A stretch of DNA of 64,000 bases. Origin: Leptobacterium flavescens (GTDB taxonomy: Bacteria > Bacteroidota > Bacteroidia > Flavobacteriales > Flavobacteriaceae). Both the position numbers and the translations under genes were made by a program. Positions within the stretch are counted from its first letter, which is position 1, and the number at the start of each line of letters is the position of its first letter. Where the stretch lies: positions 1 through 64,000 of the forward strand of contig NZ_JAABOO010000004.1 of assembly GCF_010671605.1 (NCBI RefSeq). The letters are read 5' to 3'. Of the stretch, positions 1-9,946 are shown piece by piece. Under the pieces are notes generated by a model, which was given only the letters and a program-made list of their open reading frames with translations, was not told the origin of the DNA and ran no database searches.

Positions 1-11
1 GCAACAGACGA

Positions 12-121
12 TTTAAGGTGGTTATAGCGATGGGGCTCACCTCTTACCATTCCGAACAGAGTAGTTAAGCCCATCAGCGCAGATGGTACTGGGCAACCGG
101 GAGAGTATGTCGCCGCCTTCT
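12..121 (+). rRNA. rrf: 5S ribosomal RNA
   Basis: The sequence is a typical Bacteroidota 5S rRNA. The ends pair (AAGGTGG at 15-21 with CCGCCTT at 113-119), and the internal CCGAACAGA...GTTAAGCCC loop region is conserved at about 52-72. It is the last gene of an rRNA operon whose 16S and 23S genes must lie before the window. Ends are approximate to a few bases. Confidence 0.95.
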
Positions 122-124
122 TTG

Positions 125-159
125 AAAAGCGTTTATCTTTGGATAGACGCTTTTTTTTT
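125..159 (+). terminator. Rho-independent terminator of the rRNA operon
   Basis: An AAGCGTTTATC / GATAGACGCTT stem with a short TTTG loop is followed by a run of nine T. It lies directly after the 5S rRNA and closes the rRNA operon. Confidence 0.9.
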
Positions 160-264
160 GGATAAAATTAAGCTTTCCGACCTATCCCGAAAACTTTCCT
201 TCCTATATTTTCAAAACTTTATATTTTAGATCATATTTTTATATGAAATCTAAAAACCACCGGA

Positions 265-1632
265 ATGAACACAAAAAAATCCAGGCGAAACTTTATTAAG
301 AGATCTGCCATAGTGGGAGCAGGGATATCCGTAGCTCCAAGCCTGACCTTTGGAAATATCAATAGTAATAAGAAGGATAAGCTCAAACTGGGGCTGATAG
401 GCGTAGGACTAAGAGGGACTAATCATTTAAAGAATGTCCTTTTAAGAGATGATGTCCTGGTAACAGCCATCTGCGATATAGATCCTGCAAGAATAGATAT
501 CTCTCTCAAGGCTATTAAAGAAGCCGGAGAACCGAAACCGGAAGTATTCGGGAAGGATGAATACGATTACAGGAATCTTCTGGAGCTGAAAGATGTGGAT
601 GCGGTTATTATATCTACTCCCTGGTTGTGGCATGCCCGTATGGCTAAAGATGCAATGGAAGCAGGTAAATACACCGGCCTGGAAGTTTCTGCCGCTAATA
701 CATTGGAAGAATGCTGGGACCTGGTGAACGTTCATGAGAAAACAGGAACTCATCTGATGATCCTGGAAAATGTGAATTACAGGAGAGATATCATGGCGGT
801 CCTCAATATGGTAAGACAGAATGTTTTCGGAGAACTGGTACATTTCAGGTGCGGATATCAGCATGATTTAAGATTTGTAAAGCTCAACGACGGAAAAACA
901 GCCTATGGAAAGGGTGTGGAATTCGGGGAAAAGGGAATTTCCGAATCAAAATGGAGAACACAGCATTCCGTATCCAGAAATGCCGATGTTTATCCTACTC
1001 ACGGCGTGGGGCCGATCGCTACCATGTGCGATATTAACAGAGGGAACCGTTTCCTGTCGCTTACCTCTAATGCCACCAAGAGCATAGGCCTTCATAATTA
1101 TATTGTAAAGCACGGAGGAAAAGATCACCCCAATGCCAAAGTAAAATTCAAGCAGGGAGATGTTATTACTTCTACCATAGAGACCGCTACGGGAGAGACC
1201 ATTATCGTGACCCACGATTGTAACCTCCCGCGCCCGTATTCACTCGGATTCAGGGTTCAGGGAGCAAACGGACTCTGGGAGGTTGATGGAAACCGGATAT
1301 ATATAGAGGGGAAATCTGAGCCTCACAGATGGGATGCAGCAGACGAATGGCTCAAGAAATATGACCATCCTTTATGGCAGAAATATGGAGAGCATGCTAC
1401 CGGTGCCGGACACGGAGGAATGGATTTCTTTGTGATCCATGCTTTTGTCGAATCTGCAAAACAGAATATTGCACCACCTCTGGATGTATACGATGCAGCA
1501 GCCTGGAGTGCTATAACACCGTTGTCGGAACTCTCTATCGAAAATAATGGAGAACCTCAGGACTTCCCCGATTTTACAAGGGGACTATGGATAAAACGCA
1601 AACCGTATAACTGGATCAAAGACACTTATTAA
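265..1632 (+). CDS. GH109 family glycosidase (alpha-N-acetylgalactosaminidase type), Tat-exported
   Basis: This 455-residue protein is colinear with the glycoside hydrolase family 109 proteins of Bacteroidota, which remove terminal alpha-linked N-acetylgalactosamine using a tightly bound NAD(H). A twin-arginine signal (SRRNFIK, residues 6-12) precedes a hydrophobic stretch, so it should be exported folded with its cofactor. The Rossmann motif GVGLRG lies at residues 46-51. Family-specific blocks such as RDVMAVL-like (RRDIMAVLNMVRQ) in the middle and GHGGMDFFV near residue 390 are present, and the length is full. A GHMP kinase starts 24 bp downstream and a nucleotidyltransferase follows, which suggests the released sugar is activated. 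The substrate is inferred from the family; other GH109 members may act on other glycans. Confidence 0.9.
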   Translation: MNTKKSRRNFIKRSAIVGAGISVAPSLTFGNINSNKKDKLKLGLIGVGLRGTNHLKNVLLRDDVLVTAICDIDPARIDISLKAIKEAGEPKPEVFGKDEYDYRNLLELKDVDAVIISTPWLWHARMAKDAMEAGKYTGLEVSAANTLEECWDLVNVHEKTGTHLMILENVNYRRDIMAVLNMVRQNVFGELVHFRCGYQHDLRFVKLNDGKTAYGKGVEFGEKGISESKWRTQHSVSRNADVYPTHGVGPIATMCDINRGNRFLSLTSNATKSIGLHNYIVKHGGKDHPNAKVKFKQGDVITSTIETATGETIIVTHDCNLPRPYSLGFRVQGANGLWEVDGNRIYIEGKSEPHRWDAADEWLKKYDHPLWQKYGEHATGAGHGGMDFFVIHAFVESAKQNIAPPLDVYDAAAWSAITPLSELSIENNGEPQDFPDFTRGLWIKRKPYNWIKDTY

Positions 1633-1655
1633 AAGTGTAAATTTTACAACTGCCC

Positions 1656-2744
1656 ATGAATAACAAAAGCCGTATACAGGTCCTGGCTCCCGGAAGAACC
1701 TGTTTGTTCGGAGATCATCAGGACTATCTGGGGTTACCGGTTATAGCTTGCGCTATCGATAAATACATCAGCTTAAAAGCAGAAGAGAATGAAACATCCC
1801 GGTTCAGATTGGACCTGCCGGATATCAACAAAAAAAGAGAGATCGATATAGATCAGACCTTTGAGGTTTTGGAGCATCGCGATTATTTTGCTTCTGCCCT
1901 CAAAGTACTCAGAAGGTACGGTTGTATTCCGGATAAAGGCTATGATATTGAGATAAAAGGAGACTTGCCTATCAATGCAGGAGTATCCAGTTCCTCTGCA
2001 GTGGTCATGGCCTGGATAGCTTTTCTACTGGAAGCTTTTGGAGCTGATAGGGAAATTACTCCATCATTAACAGCAAGAATTGCCTATGAAGCCGAAGTTC
2101 TGGAACACGGAGAACCGGGAGGCCTGATGGACCAATATGCCATTGGTTTAGGACATGTGCTGTTTATCAATACCGGAAAAGAAGCTTCTTTTGAAATTAT
2201 CGGCGATAGTATGGGCGGTCTTATAATAGGAGAGTCAGGGGTTAAAAAAGAAACTATAGGAACTTTAGGAAACCTGAAATCCCTGGCGTTAAAGGCAATT
2301 GATCATATTAAACAGAAAAAAACAGGATTTGAGATCATTAATTCGGATTTCAAACAGTACGAAGAACTTTCCCAATATGTTCCGGACGATCTGAAGCCCT
2401 ATTTGTTTGCGGCCTTGAAAAATTATTCGATCACAAAAGAAGCCCTGGAAGTATTCGAAACCGATAAACCGGATATGAAAAATATAGGTCGCCTTATGAA
2501 TGAACATCATGCCATATTAAAGGATATATTGAAAGTAACGGTGCCGCGTATAGATAAAATGGTTGAGAATGCCTTGAAAGCAGGGGCATACGGAGTAAAA
2601 ATAGTTGGTTCCGGAGGTGGAGGGAGTATTGTTGCTCTGGCTGCTGAAGATAAGCAGGAAAAAGTTATACGAGCCATAATGGATGCCGGAGCCAGGGCGG
2701 CATATAAGGTTAATGTAGACCCGGGGGTAAGAATTTTAAAATAA
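1656..2744 (+). CDS. GHMP-family sugar kinase (galactokinase-like)
   Basis: The 362-residue protein carries all three GHMP kinase motifs: an N-terminal substrate motif APGRTCLFGDHQDY (residues 11-24), the ATP loop PINAGVSSSSA (105-115) and the glycine-rich motif VGSGGGGS near residue 315. A GGLMDQY segment supplies the likely catalytic Asp. It should phosphorylate a sugar at C1 in the cytoplasm using ATP. It lies 23 bp after the GH109 gene and 5 bp before a nucleotidyltransferase, so the three genes are probably co-transcribed. GalNAc or galactose is a reasonable substrate guess from context, but the sugar-binding residues do not prove it. Confidence 0.85.
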   Translation: MNNKSRIQVLAPGRTCLFGDHQDYLGLPVIACAIDKYISLKAEENETSRFRLDLPDINKKREIDIDQTFEVLEHRDYFASALKVLRRYGCIPDKGYDIEIKGDLPINAGVSSSSAVVMAWIAFLLEAFGADREITPSLTARIAYEAEVLEHGEPGGLMDQYAIGLGHVLFINTGKEASFEIIGDSMGGLIIGESGVKKETIGTLGNLKSLALKAIDHIKQKKTGFEIINSDFKQYEELSQYVPDDLKPYLFAALKNYSITKEALEVFETDKPDMKNIGRLMNEHHAILKDILKVTVPRIDKMVENALKAGAYGVKIVGSGGGGSIVALAAEDKQEKVIRAIMDAGARAAYKVNVDPGVRILK

Positions 2745-2749
2745 GAAAA

Positions 2750-3622
2750 ATGCATCAGGATCTGATAATACTCGCGGGAGGAGCATCTTCCAGAATGAAG
2801 AAAAGCAATATGTCTGCACCCGATGAGAAACTGGCGGCCCAGGCCAACAGCAGGAGCAAAGGTTTAATCAGTATTGACCCGGATGGCAGACCGTTAATGG
2901 ATTACCTTCTGTACAATGCTAAACGGGCAGGTTATACCGATGTTTATATTGTTATAGGGGGAAAAGAACAACTAATACAGGAGTTCTACGGTGAAAAGAA
3001 AAAAGCCAATAATTTTCACGGACTAACCATTAACTATGCTGTTCAGTATATTCCGGAAGGAAGGGAAAAACCCTTTGGAACTGCCGATGCGGTGAGTCAG
3101 GCTGTTTCCCAATATCCTGAGCTGAATAACAGGACGTATACGGTTTGCAACAGCGATAATTTGTATTCGGAATCTGTACTTAAGGCGCTGAGAATGACAC
3201 AAAGCCCGAATGCCTTTATTGCATACGACAGGGATGCTCTTTTATTCAGTACGGAGCGGATAGCGCAATTTGCACTTGCTTCGTTGGATAAAGATGGTTT
3301 TCTGGTAGATATTATTGAAAAGCCTGATCCGCAGAAAAGCAAATTGTATAAGGATGATACGGGAAAGATCAGGGTGAGTATGAATATTTTTAAATTTTCA
3401 GGACCCATGTTCAATACCTATGTAATCAACTGTCCCGTCAACAAAAAACGCAATGAAAAGGAATTGCCGACCGCACTGCTGAATATGGTGCAAGACCACC
3501 CTTCTTCGGTTAAAGGAGTCCCGGCATCAGAGCATGTTCCGGACCTGACCTCTAAAGACGATATCGAACGAATGAAAAATTATATCGATACGCATTACTC
3601 CGGATTAAAATGGGATGAATGA
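2750..3622 (+). CDS. Sugar-phosphate nucleotidyltransferase
   Basis: The 290-residue protein begins with the nucleotidyltransferase signature (LIILAGGASSRM, residues 5-16) and has further family features: NSDN (the metal-binding aspartate position) near residue 134 and IIEKPDP near 188. It should transfer a nucleoside monophosphate to a sugar-1-phosphate. A lysine-rich insertion after the first motif (about residues 17-40) departs from standard RmlA or GalU enzymes. It is the third gene of the sugar operon and its stop codon abuts the convergent gltD stop without any gap. Which nucleotide and sugar it uses cannot be told from sequence alone. Confidence 0.8.
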   Translation: MHQDLIILAGGASSRMKKSNMSAPDEKLAAQANSRSKGLISIDPDGRPLMDYLLYNAKRAGYTDVYIVIGGKEQLIQEFYGEKKKANNFHGLTINYAVQYIPEGREKPFGTADAVSQAVSQYPELNNRTYTVCNSDNLYSESVLKALRMTQSPNAFIAYDRDALLFSTERIAQFALASLDKDGFLVDIIEKPDPQKSKLYKDDTGKIRVSMNIFKFSGPMFNTYVINCPVNKKRNEKELPTALLNMVQDHPSSVKGVPASEHVPDLTSKDDIERMKNYIDTHYSGLKWDE

Positions 3623-5080
3623 TCAGGCAGCCGGAAGATCTCCTTCCCCTTTTAGCGGAAGCTCTGAAGTTCCCATCAGATAACGATCTACATAATGAGC
3701 TGCTTCCCTGCCTTCGGAGATGGCCCAGACAATCAGGGATTGCCCTCTTCTCATATCGCCTGCTGTAAAGATATTCGGAATATTGGTTTGATAATTATTG
3801 CTGTTTACATTACTTCTGTTATCTGTATTTAACCCTAATTGTTCCACCAGTGTTTTTTCAGGTCCTGTAAAACCCAATGCCAGGAGAGCGAGATCGCAAG
3901 GCCAGATCTTTTCCGTTCCCGCTTTTTCTTTTAACTGAGGGCGCATTCCGTTTTCACTTACCCATTCCACTTCTATAGTCTTCAAAGCGATCAGCTGATC
4001 GTTTTCATCGGTTACGAATTCCTTGGTGGCAATACTCCAGTTCCGGTTACAGCCTTCCTCATGAGATGTACTTGTTTTTAGGGTAAAGGGCCAGAAAGGC
4101 CATGGGTTTTCTTTGGTTCGTTCTCCCGAAGGCATAGGCATGATCTCAAAATTAGTTACCGAGAGTGCACCATGCCTGTTTGAGGTCCCTACACAATCGG
4201 AGCCTGTATCCCCTCCACCGATCACGATAACATTTTTTCCTTCAGCCGAAAATTTATCTATGGGTTCCTGAAGACCATCTATCACTTCGTTATTATGCTT
4301 GAGGAAATCCATCGCCTGAACCACTCCCCGGGTTTCAGAACCGGGTATCGGAAGGTTTCTTTTGTTGGTGGCGCCTCCGCAGAGAACCACGGCATCAAAT
4401 GCTTTTAGTTTTTCCGCTTTGTAATTCACCCCGACATGAACATTGGTTTTAAAAGTGATGCCTTCTTCTTCAAGAATGGCTAACCTTCTGTCGATAACCG
4501 ATTTCTCCAGTTTAAAATCAGGGATGCCGTACCTCAATAGGCCTCCCGGTTTCTGATCTCTTTCAAAAACCGTTACAGTGTGCCCGGCCCTGTTCAGTTG
4601 CTGCGCTGCAGCCAGTCCTGCCGGACCGGAACCGATTACAGCTGCCTTTTTACCTGTTCTCCTTAGCGGCAATTGAGCTTTTATCCATCCTTCTTTAAAG
4701 CCTCTCTCAACGATATATTTTTCAATCAGCTCGATAGAGACCGAAGGTTTTATAATACCCAGGACACAGGCCGATTCGCAGGGAGCGGGGCATAACCTTC
4801 CGGTAAATTCAGGGAAATTATTAGTGGAGTGCAGGATCTCCAGGGCTTCCTGCCAGTTGTTTTTGTATACGGCATCGTTAAAATCCGGGATCAGGTTCCC
4901 GAGTGGGCAACCACTATGGCAGAAAGGTAACCCGCAATCCATACATCGGGCTCCCTGTTCATTCAGTTGCTGTTTGTTTAATTCTATGGTAAATTCCCTG
5001 TAGTTCTTTACCCGTTTTTCAACCGCAATGGTACGTTCTGCTGTTCTTTCAAATTCTTTAAAACCTCCTAATTTTCCCAT
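3623..5080 (-). CDS. gltD: Glutamate synthase small (beta) subunit
   Basis: The 485-residue protein is the NADPH-oxidising subunit of glutamate synthase. It passes electrons through FAD and iron-sulfur clusters to GltB, which makes two glutamates from glutamine and 2-oxoglutarate. Cluster cysteines are seen at 46, 49, 54, 58 and at 97, 101, 105. The FAD-binding loop is IGSGPAG (149-155) and the NADPH loop is IGGGDTGSD (about residues 287-295). Length is normal. It starts 3 bp after the gltB stop, so gltB and gltD form one minus-strand transcript. Confidence 0.97.
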   Translation of the reverse strand: MGKLGGFKEFERTAERTIAVEKRVKNYREFTIELNKQQLNEQGARCMDCGLPFCHSGCPLGNLIPDFNDAVYKNNWQEALEILHSTNNFPEFTGRLCPAPCESACVLGIIKPSVSIELIEKYIVERGFKEGWIKAQLPLRRTGKKAAVIGSGPAGLAAAQQLNRAGHTVTVFERDQKPGGLLRYGIPDFKLEKSVIDRRLAILEEEGITFKTNVHVGVNYKAEKLKAFDAVVLCGGATNKRNLPIPGSETRGVVQAMDFLKHNNEVIDGLQEPIDKFSAEGKNVIVIGGGDTGSDCVGTSNRHGALSVTNFEIMPMPSGERTKENPWPFWPFTLKTSTSHEEGCNRNWSIATKEFVTDENDQLIALKTIEVEWVSENGMRPQLKEKAGTEKIWPCDLALLALGFTGPEKTLVEQLGLNTDNRSNVNSNNYQTNIPNIFTAGDMRRGQSLIVWAISEGREAAHYVDRYLMGTSELPLKGEGDLPAA

Positions 5081-5083
5081 GAT

Positions 5084-8000
5084 CTAAGCTGATATTAATT
5101 CTGTGTTATTCGCGTCTTTTTCGGCAGCCAGGATCTCCAGCGCTTTTTTGTACTCCGTCGGCATTATTTTGATGAACTTTTTATGCTGTTTTCCCCACTC
5201 ACTCAATATTTTCTGAGCTTTTTGGCTGGAAGTATACCGGTAATGCGCAGTTAGCAGAGTTTTTATTTCTTCCTTGTCCTCATCGGAAAGTGGCTCGAGC
5301 TCTATCATTTCCATATTGAGATTACTCTTGCTGTAATCGTTTTTCTCATCAAAAATATAAGCGATACCCCCACTCATCCCGGCCGCGAAGTTTCTCCCTG
5401 TTTTACCTAGGATAACCGCTATTCCCCCGGTCATATATTCACATCCGTGATCCCCGATACCTTCCACAACGGCTTTGGCCCCCGAATTCCTCACACAGAA
5501 ACGCTCGCCTGCTATTCCGTTAATATAAACCTCTCCGGAAGTTGCTCCGTATAAAGCCACATTTCCCGTAATGACATTTTTATCTGCGCGTATGGATGCA
5601 TTTTCCGGGGTTTTGATGATGAGTTTCCCGCCCGAAAGTCCTTTTCCCAGATAGTCATTGGTATTACCTGTTACTTTAAAGGTGAGTCCTTTAGTGGCAA
5701 AAGCACCGAAACTTTGCCCTGCAGAACCGTGGAAATTCAGATTCAATGTATCTTCGGGCAATCCCTTTCTTCCATGGATCCTGGAAATTTCATTACTTAA
5801 GATCGCCCCGGTCGTCCTGTCGGTGTTTCCAATGGTAAAATCCAGAGACATCTTCTCTTTTCTGTAAATAGCAGGATGCGCCTTTTTAAGGATCTTAAAA
5901 TCCAGGACTTCCGCTAATTCATGATCCTGCTCTTCGCAGTTGTATAAAGCGGTATTTTCCTTTACCATCGGTTTGTAAAGAATAGCAGAAAGATCAATGC
6001 CTCTGGCTTTATAGTGTTCTATGGCTTTGTTCATATTGAGTTTCTCACTTTTCCCGACCATCTCGTTAATGGTGCGGAATCCTAATGATGCCATGATCTC
6101 CCTCAGCTCCTGGGCAACGAAATACATAAAATTGATAACGTGTTCCGGACTGCCCTTAAAGTTCTTTCGGAGTTCGGGATCCTGAGTAGCGATCCCAACA
6201 GGGCAGGTATTAAGGTGACAGGCTCTCATCATAATACATCCTGAAGCCACCAAAGGTGCTGTTGCAAAGCCAAACTCTTCGGCTCCCAGCAAACATGCAA
6301 TAGCGACATCTCTTCCTGTTTTTAACTGCCCGTCACATTCTATGGCTACCCTGTTTCTTAAATTATTCAGGACCAGGGTTTGCTGGGCCTCTGCAATCCC
6401 CAGTTCCCAGGGAAGCCCGGCATGTTTCAATGAAGTAAGGGGAGAGGCTCCGGTTCCTCCATCGTATCCGGAAATTAGTATGACATCCGCTTTGGCTTTG
6501 GCAACACCGGCTGCAATGGTACCTACTCCTGCTTCCGAAACCAGTTTTACGTTGATCCTGGCTTTGCGATTGGCATTTTTAAGATCGAAGATCAATTGGG
6601 CCAGGTCTTCAATGGAGTAAATATCGTGATGTGGCGGCGGTGAAATAAGCCCTACATAGGGAGTTGAGTTTCGTGTTTTGGCAATCTCGTGATTTACTTT
6701 AGGGCCTGGTAATTGACCCCCTTCTCCCGGTTTGGCCCCCTGGGCCATCTTGATCTGGATCTCTTCTGCACTACTCAGATAATCTATGCTTACTCCGAAC
6801 CGGCCGGAAGCTACCTGCTTAATGGCGCTGTTTCTCCAGTTGCCATCCAGGTCTTTGTTAAAACGTCTGGGATCTTCACCTCCTTCTCCCGAATTGCTTT
6901 TGCCTCCTATTCTGTTCATGGCAATGGCCAGATTTTCATGGGCTTCCCTACTGATAGAACCAAAAGACATAGCCCCCGTTTTAAAGCGTTTAACGATTTC
7001 CGTCCATGGCTCTACTTCCTCTATGGGAACAGGGTCCAGCTCCCTGAATTCAAACATTCCCCTTAGGGTCATAAGCTTTTTGCTCTGTTCATTGATCATT
7101 TGAGCATACTGCTGATAACTCTCTGTTTTATTCTGCCTGACGGCTTGCTGGAGTTTTGCAACGGTAGAAGGGTTGAACATATGACGTTCTCCTTTTCTTC
7201 TCCATCGGTAATCCCCTCCGATGTCCAGCTTTAATCCCGGATCGGATGAATTTTTATAAAAGGCCTGCTGATGTCTTTTCCGTATTTCTCTTTCAATTTC
7301 GTACAAGCCGATTCCTTCAATACGGGAAGGGGTATTGCAAAAATATTTGTTGACAAATGCTTTGCTCAGCCCTAGGGCTTCGAAGATCTGAGCTCCCCGG
7401 TAGGAGTGCAGGGTTGAGATCCCTATTTTGTTCATGATCTTGATCATGCCTTTGGCAATAGCTGTATTGAAGTTGCTGATTGCCTCCTCTGTATTTAACC
7501 CTCCGGTTTTGTTTTCTTTGGATAATTGCCCTATAATTTCATTCACCATATACGGGTTTACTGCACTGGCTCCGTATCCGAAGAGAGCAGCAAAATGATG
7601 AGGCTCTCTGGGTTCGGCCGATTCTATTACGATGCCGATGGCAGATCTTTTTTTACTTTTCCTAAGGGCGTGATGTACATAGGAACAGGCAAGAAGGGCC
7701 GGGATAGGAGCATTTTCACGATCTGTATTCCTGTCGGAAAGTATTATAATATTACAACCCTCATCTACCGAGCTGACGATTTCAGATACCATCTCCTCCA
7801 ATCGCGCTTCCAGGCCGTTGAGACCTTTATCAATACCGTATAGAATAGAGACGGATTTTGCCTTGAAATCGGGATGTTCTATATATTTTATTTTATCGAG
7901 ATCTTCATTGGAGATCACGGGGTTTTGTATACGAAGTTTTTTACAGTGCTCAGGCGTAATGTTAAAGATATTCCGGTCTTCACCTACGGATAAACTGGTG

Positions 8001-9643
8001 TCGGTGATAATCTCCTCACGTATACCGTCAAGAGGTGGATTGGTTACCTGGGCAAAAAGTTGCTTGAAGTAGTTGTATAGTAATTGAGGTTTATCCGAAA
8101 GTACGGCCAGAGGAGTGTCTGTCCCCATAGAACCTATCGCTTCTTTGCCTTTAGCAGCCATCGGACTTATAACAGTGCTGATGTCCTCCAGGGTATACCC
8201 GAAGAGTCTTTGCCTGCTTAGAATATCTGTTTTTTCAACAGGGGTTTTATTCCCGGTATAAGGAACAGACGATAAAGGCAATAAATGTTCGTTTAACCAT
8301 TCCCTGTACGGATGTTTGGAAACAATGCTGTATTTCACTTCTTCATCTTCAATGATCCTGCCTTCATTCATATCTACCAGGAACATTTTTCCGGGCTCCA
8401 GCCTTCCATGGAAAATAACATTTTCCGGTTTGATATCGATGACCCCGGTTTCCGATGACATGACCACATAACCACTTTTTGTAACAGTGTAGCGTGAAGG
8501 GCGGAGCCCATTCCTGTCCAGTAGCGCTCCGATATAATTCCCGTCTGTAAACGGAATGGAAGCCGGACCGTCCCAGGGTTCCATGATACATGCATTGTAT
8601 TCATAGAATGCTTTTTTCTCGTCCGACATGGATTCGTGTTTTTCCCAGGCTTCGGGAACCAGCATCATCATGGCTTCGGGCAGGGATCTGCCGGTTTGAA
8701 GCAATAGTTCCAGGACCATGTCCATAGATGCCGAATCGGATTTCCCTTCAAGGACTACAGGAAGTATTTGGGAGATCTTCTCCCCGAAAAGTTCGCTTTT
8801 AAAAAGCTCTTCCCGGGCTTTCATCCTGCTAAGGTTGCCTTTAAGGGTATTGATCTCCCCGTTATGACACATATACCTGAAAGGTTGTGCCAGATCCCAG
8901 GTGGGAAAGGTGTTGGTGGAAAAGCGTTGATGTACCAGGGCCAGTTTGGTAACCACTTCATCCCTGGTAAGATCTTTATAGTATATACTTATATCCTGAG
9001 GCTTTAAGAGGCCTTTATAAATAATCGTACTTGTGGAAAGACTGCTGAAATAAAAATAATCTGCTTCCGAATATCCGGAGCCAAGAACTCTGTGTTCACA
9101 GATCTTTCTGGCTGAAAAAAGCCTGGCATTGAATTCGGAATCGGACAAGGAATTATCTTTCTTACGAATAAAAACCTGTTTTATCCGTGGTTCCGACCTG
9201 GATGCGATCTCTCCCACACAATCATGATCTACCGGGACATCCCTCCAGCCTATAACTTCCAGACCCTCTTCCGAAATATGAAGATCGAACCATTCCATAA
9301 AGATACAAGCCTGATTTTCAGATTTGGGAAGAAAAACCATTCCCACAGCGTAATTTCCGGCTTCCGGTAATTCGAATTCACAGGAATCTTTAAAGAACCG
9401 GTGAGGGATCTCAATGAGTATTCCGGCTCCGTCTCCGGTCTTCCCGTCGGCACTTACGGCTCCTCTGTGTTCAAGGCGGACTAAAATATCAAGCGCTTTA
9501 TGGATGATGTCATGAGTTTTTTCTCCTTTCAGGCTGCAAATAAAACCTGCTCCGCAATTGTCATGCTCAAATTCAGGTGAATAAAGTCCTTGTTTTTTCA
9601 GTCTCATATTTTGAATAATTTCAACAAAACTATTTAAAAACAT
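5084..9643 (-). CDS. gltB: Glutamate synthase large (alpha) subunit
   Basis: The 1519-residue protein has the expected domains: an N-terminal class II glutamine amidotransferase with its nucleophile Cys at residue 30 (DNCGAGF), a central domain, an FMN-binding synthase domain with the 3Fe-4S cysteines in CHLNTCPVG, and the C-terminal GXGXG repeat domain. The residues before Cys30 would be removed as a propeptide. An internal ATG at 9607 (giving [15 protein letters not shown]) matches the usual start of relatives better than 9643, so the first 12 residues may not be translated. gltD follows immediately. The upstream 300 bp carries a possible operator (9710-9730). Confidence 0.97.
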   Translation of the reverse strand: MFLNSFVEIIQNMRLKKQGLYSPEFEHDNCGAGFICSLKGEKTHDIIHKALDILVRLEHRGAVSADGKTGDGAGILIEIPHRFFKDSCEFELPEAGNYAVGMVFLPKSENQACIFMEWFDLHISEEGLEVIGWRDVPVDHDCVGEIASRSEPRIKQVFIRKKDNSLSDSEFNARLFSARKICEHRVLGSGYSEADYFYFSSLSTSTIIYKGLLKPQDISIYYKDLTRDEVVTKLALVHQRFSTNTFPTWDLAQPFRYMCHNGEINTLKGNLSRMKAREELFKSELFGEKISQILPVVLEGKSDSASMDMVLELLLQTGRSLPEAMMMLVPEAWEKHESMSDEKKAFYEYNACIMEPWDGPASIPFTDGNYIGALLDRNGLRPSRYTVTKSGYVVMSSETGVIDIKPENVIFHGRLEPGKMFLVDMNEGRIIEDEEVKYSIVSKHPYREWLNEHLLPLSSVPYTGNKTPVEKTDILSRQRLFGYTLEDISTVISPMAAKGKEAIGSMGTDTPLAVLSDKPQLLYNYFKQLFAQVTNPPLDGIREEIITDTSLSVGEDRNIFNITPEHCKKLRIQNPVISNEDLDKIKYIEHPDFKAKSVSILYGIDKGLNGLEARLEEMVSEIVSSVDEGCNIIILSDRNTDRENAPIPALLACSYVHHALRKSKKRSAIGIVIESAEPREPHHFAALFGYGASAVNPYMVNEIIGQLSKENKTGGLNTEEAISNFNTAIAKGMIKIMNKIGISTLHSYRGAQIFEALGLSKAFVNKYFCNTPSRIEGIGLYEIEREIRKRHQQAFYKNSSDPGLKLDIGGDYRWRRKGERHMFNPSTVAKLQQAVRQNKTESYQQYAQMINEQSKKLMTLRGMFEFRELDPVPIEEVEPWTEIVKRFKTGAMSFGSISREAHENLAIAMNRIGGKSNSGEGGEDPRRFNKDLDGNWRNSAIKQVASGRFGVSIDYLSSAEEIQIKMAQGAKPGEGGQLPGPKVNHEIAKTRNSTPYVGLISPPPHHDIYSIEDLAQLIFDLKNANRKARINVKLVSEAGVGTIAAGVAKAKADVILISGYDGGTGASPLTSLKHAGLPWELGIAEAQQTLVLNNLRNRVAIECDGQLKTGRDVAIACLLGAEEFGFATAPLVASGCIMMRACHLNTCPVGIATQDPELRKNFKGSPEHVINFMYFVAQELREIMASLGFRTINEMVGKSEKLNMNKAIEHYKARGIDLSAILYKPMVKENTALYNCEEQDHELAEVLDFKILKKAHPAIYRKEKMSLDFTIGNTDRTTGAILSNEISRIHGRKGLPEDTLNLNFHGSAGQSFGAFATKGLTFKVTGNTNDYLGKGLSGGKLIIKTPENASIRADKNVITGNVALYGATSGEVYINGIAGERFCVRNSGAKAVVEGIGDHGCEYMTGGIAVILGKTGRNFAAGMSGGIAYIFDEKNDYSKSNLNMEMIELEPLSDEDKEEIKTLLTAHYRYTSSQKAQKILSEWGKQHKKFIKIMPTEYKKALEILAAEKDANNTELISA

Positions 9644-9892
9644 GATAATTATTTAATGAATTTTTAATTATGTTGAAAGAAATTCATTATTATCAAAATA
9701 ACGTTGTTAAAAATTCAAAAAATGAATTTTAGAAGGCGAAATTTGAGAATTTGTTAAAAAAAGAAGGATGTGCTCTTAATTAAATGGAATTTGATAGGGG
9801 GTAAGGGGTCGAAAGAGAAAAAAATAAGGTCAATATGGTGTTTTAATAGGGGTGTGTCTTCTGAAATCCGTTTTTTAATTGCTAAAAGAAAT
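9644..9892. other. AT-rich non-coding region upstream of gltB
   Basis: About 250 bp between gltB and the terminator of the acyl-CoA dehydrogenase gene contain no plausible gene. On the minus strand a TTATTTTG box (one mismatch to TAnnTTTG) is present around 9688, but no TTG sits at the usual 19-20 nt spacing, so the promoter cannot be fixed. The inverted repeat at 9710-9730 lies just upstream of that box. Confidence 0.5.
9710..9730. promoter_or_regulatory. Candidate operator upstream of gltBD
   Basis: A perfect inverted repeat with 8-bp arms (AAAATTCA and TGAATTTT) and a 5-bp spacer lies about 70-100 bp upstream of the gltB start. Its position fits a regulator-binding site for the nitrogen-assimilation operon, but AT-rich DNA can produce such repeats by chance. 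Confidence 0.3.
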
Positions 9893-9926
9893 AAAAAAAA
9901 GGAGCAATTTTAAATTGCTCCTTTTT
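9893..9926 (-). terminator. Rho-independent terminator after the acyl-CoA dehydrogenase gene
   Basis: A GGAGCAATT / AATTGCTCC stem (9901-9921) is flanked by eight A on the left and a T run on the right. It ends the minus-strand acyl-CoA dehydrogenase transcript 25 bp after its stop and could work in both directions. Confidence 0.9.
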
Positions 9927-9946
9927 ATATGATTCTGATCGTATTA

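Noticed and set aside
442-864. A 140-codon open frame antisense to the GH109 gene
   Set aside because: It overlaps a clear coding gene in the opposite strand and shows no motif; the same reasoning applies to the other long shadow frames, such as those opposite gltB, pdhC, mlaF and the U32 gene.
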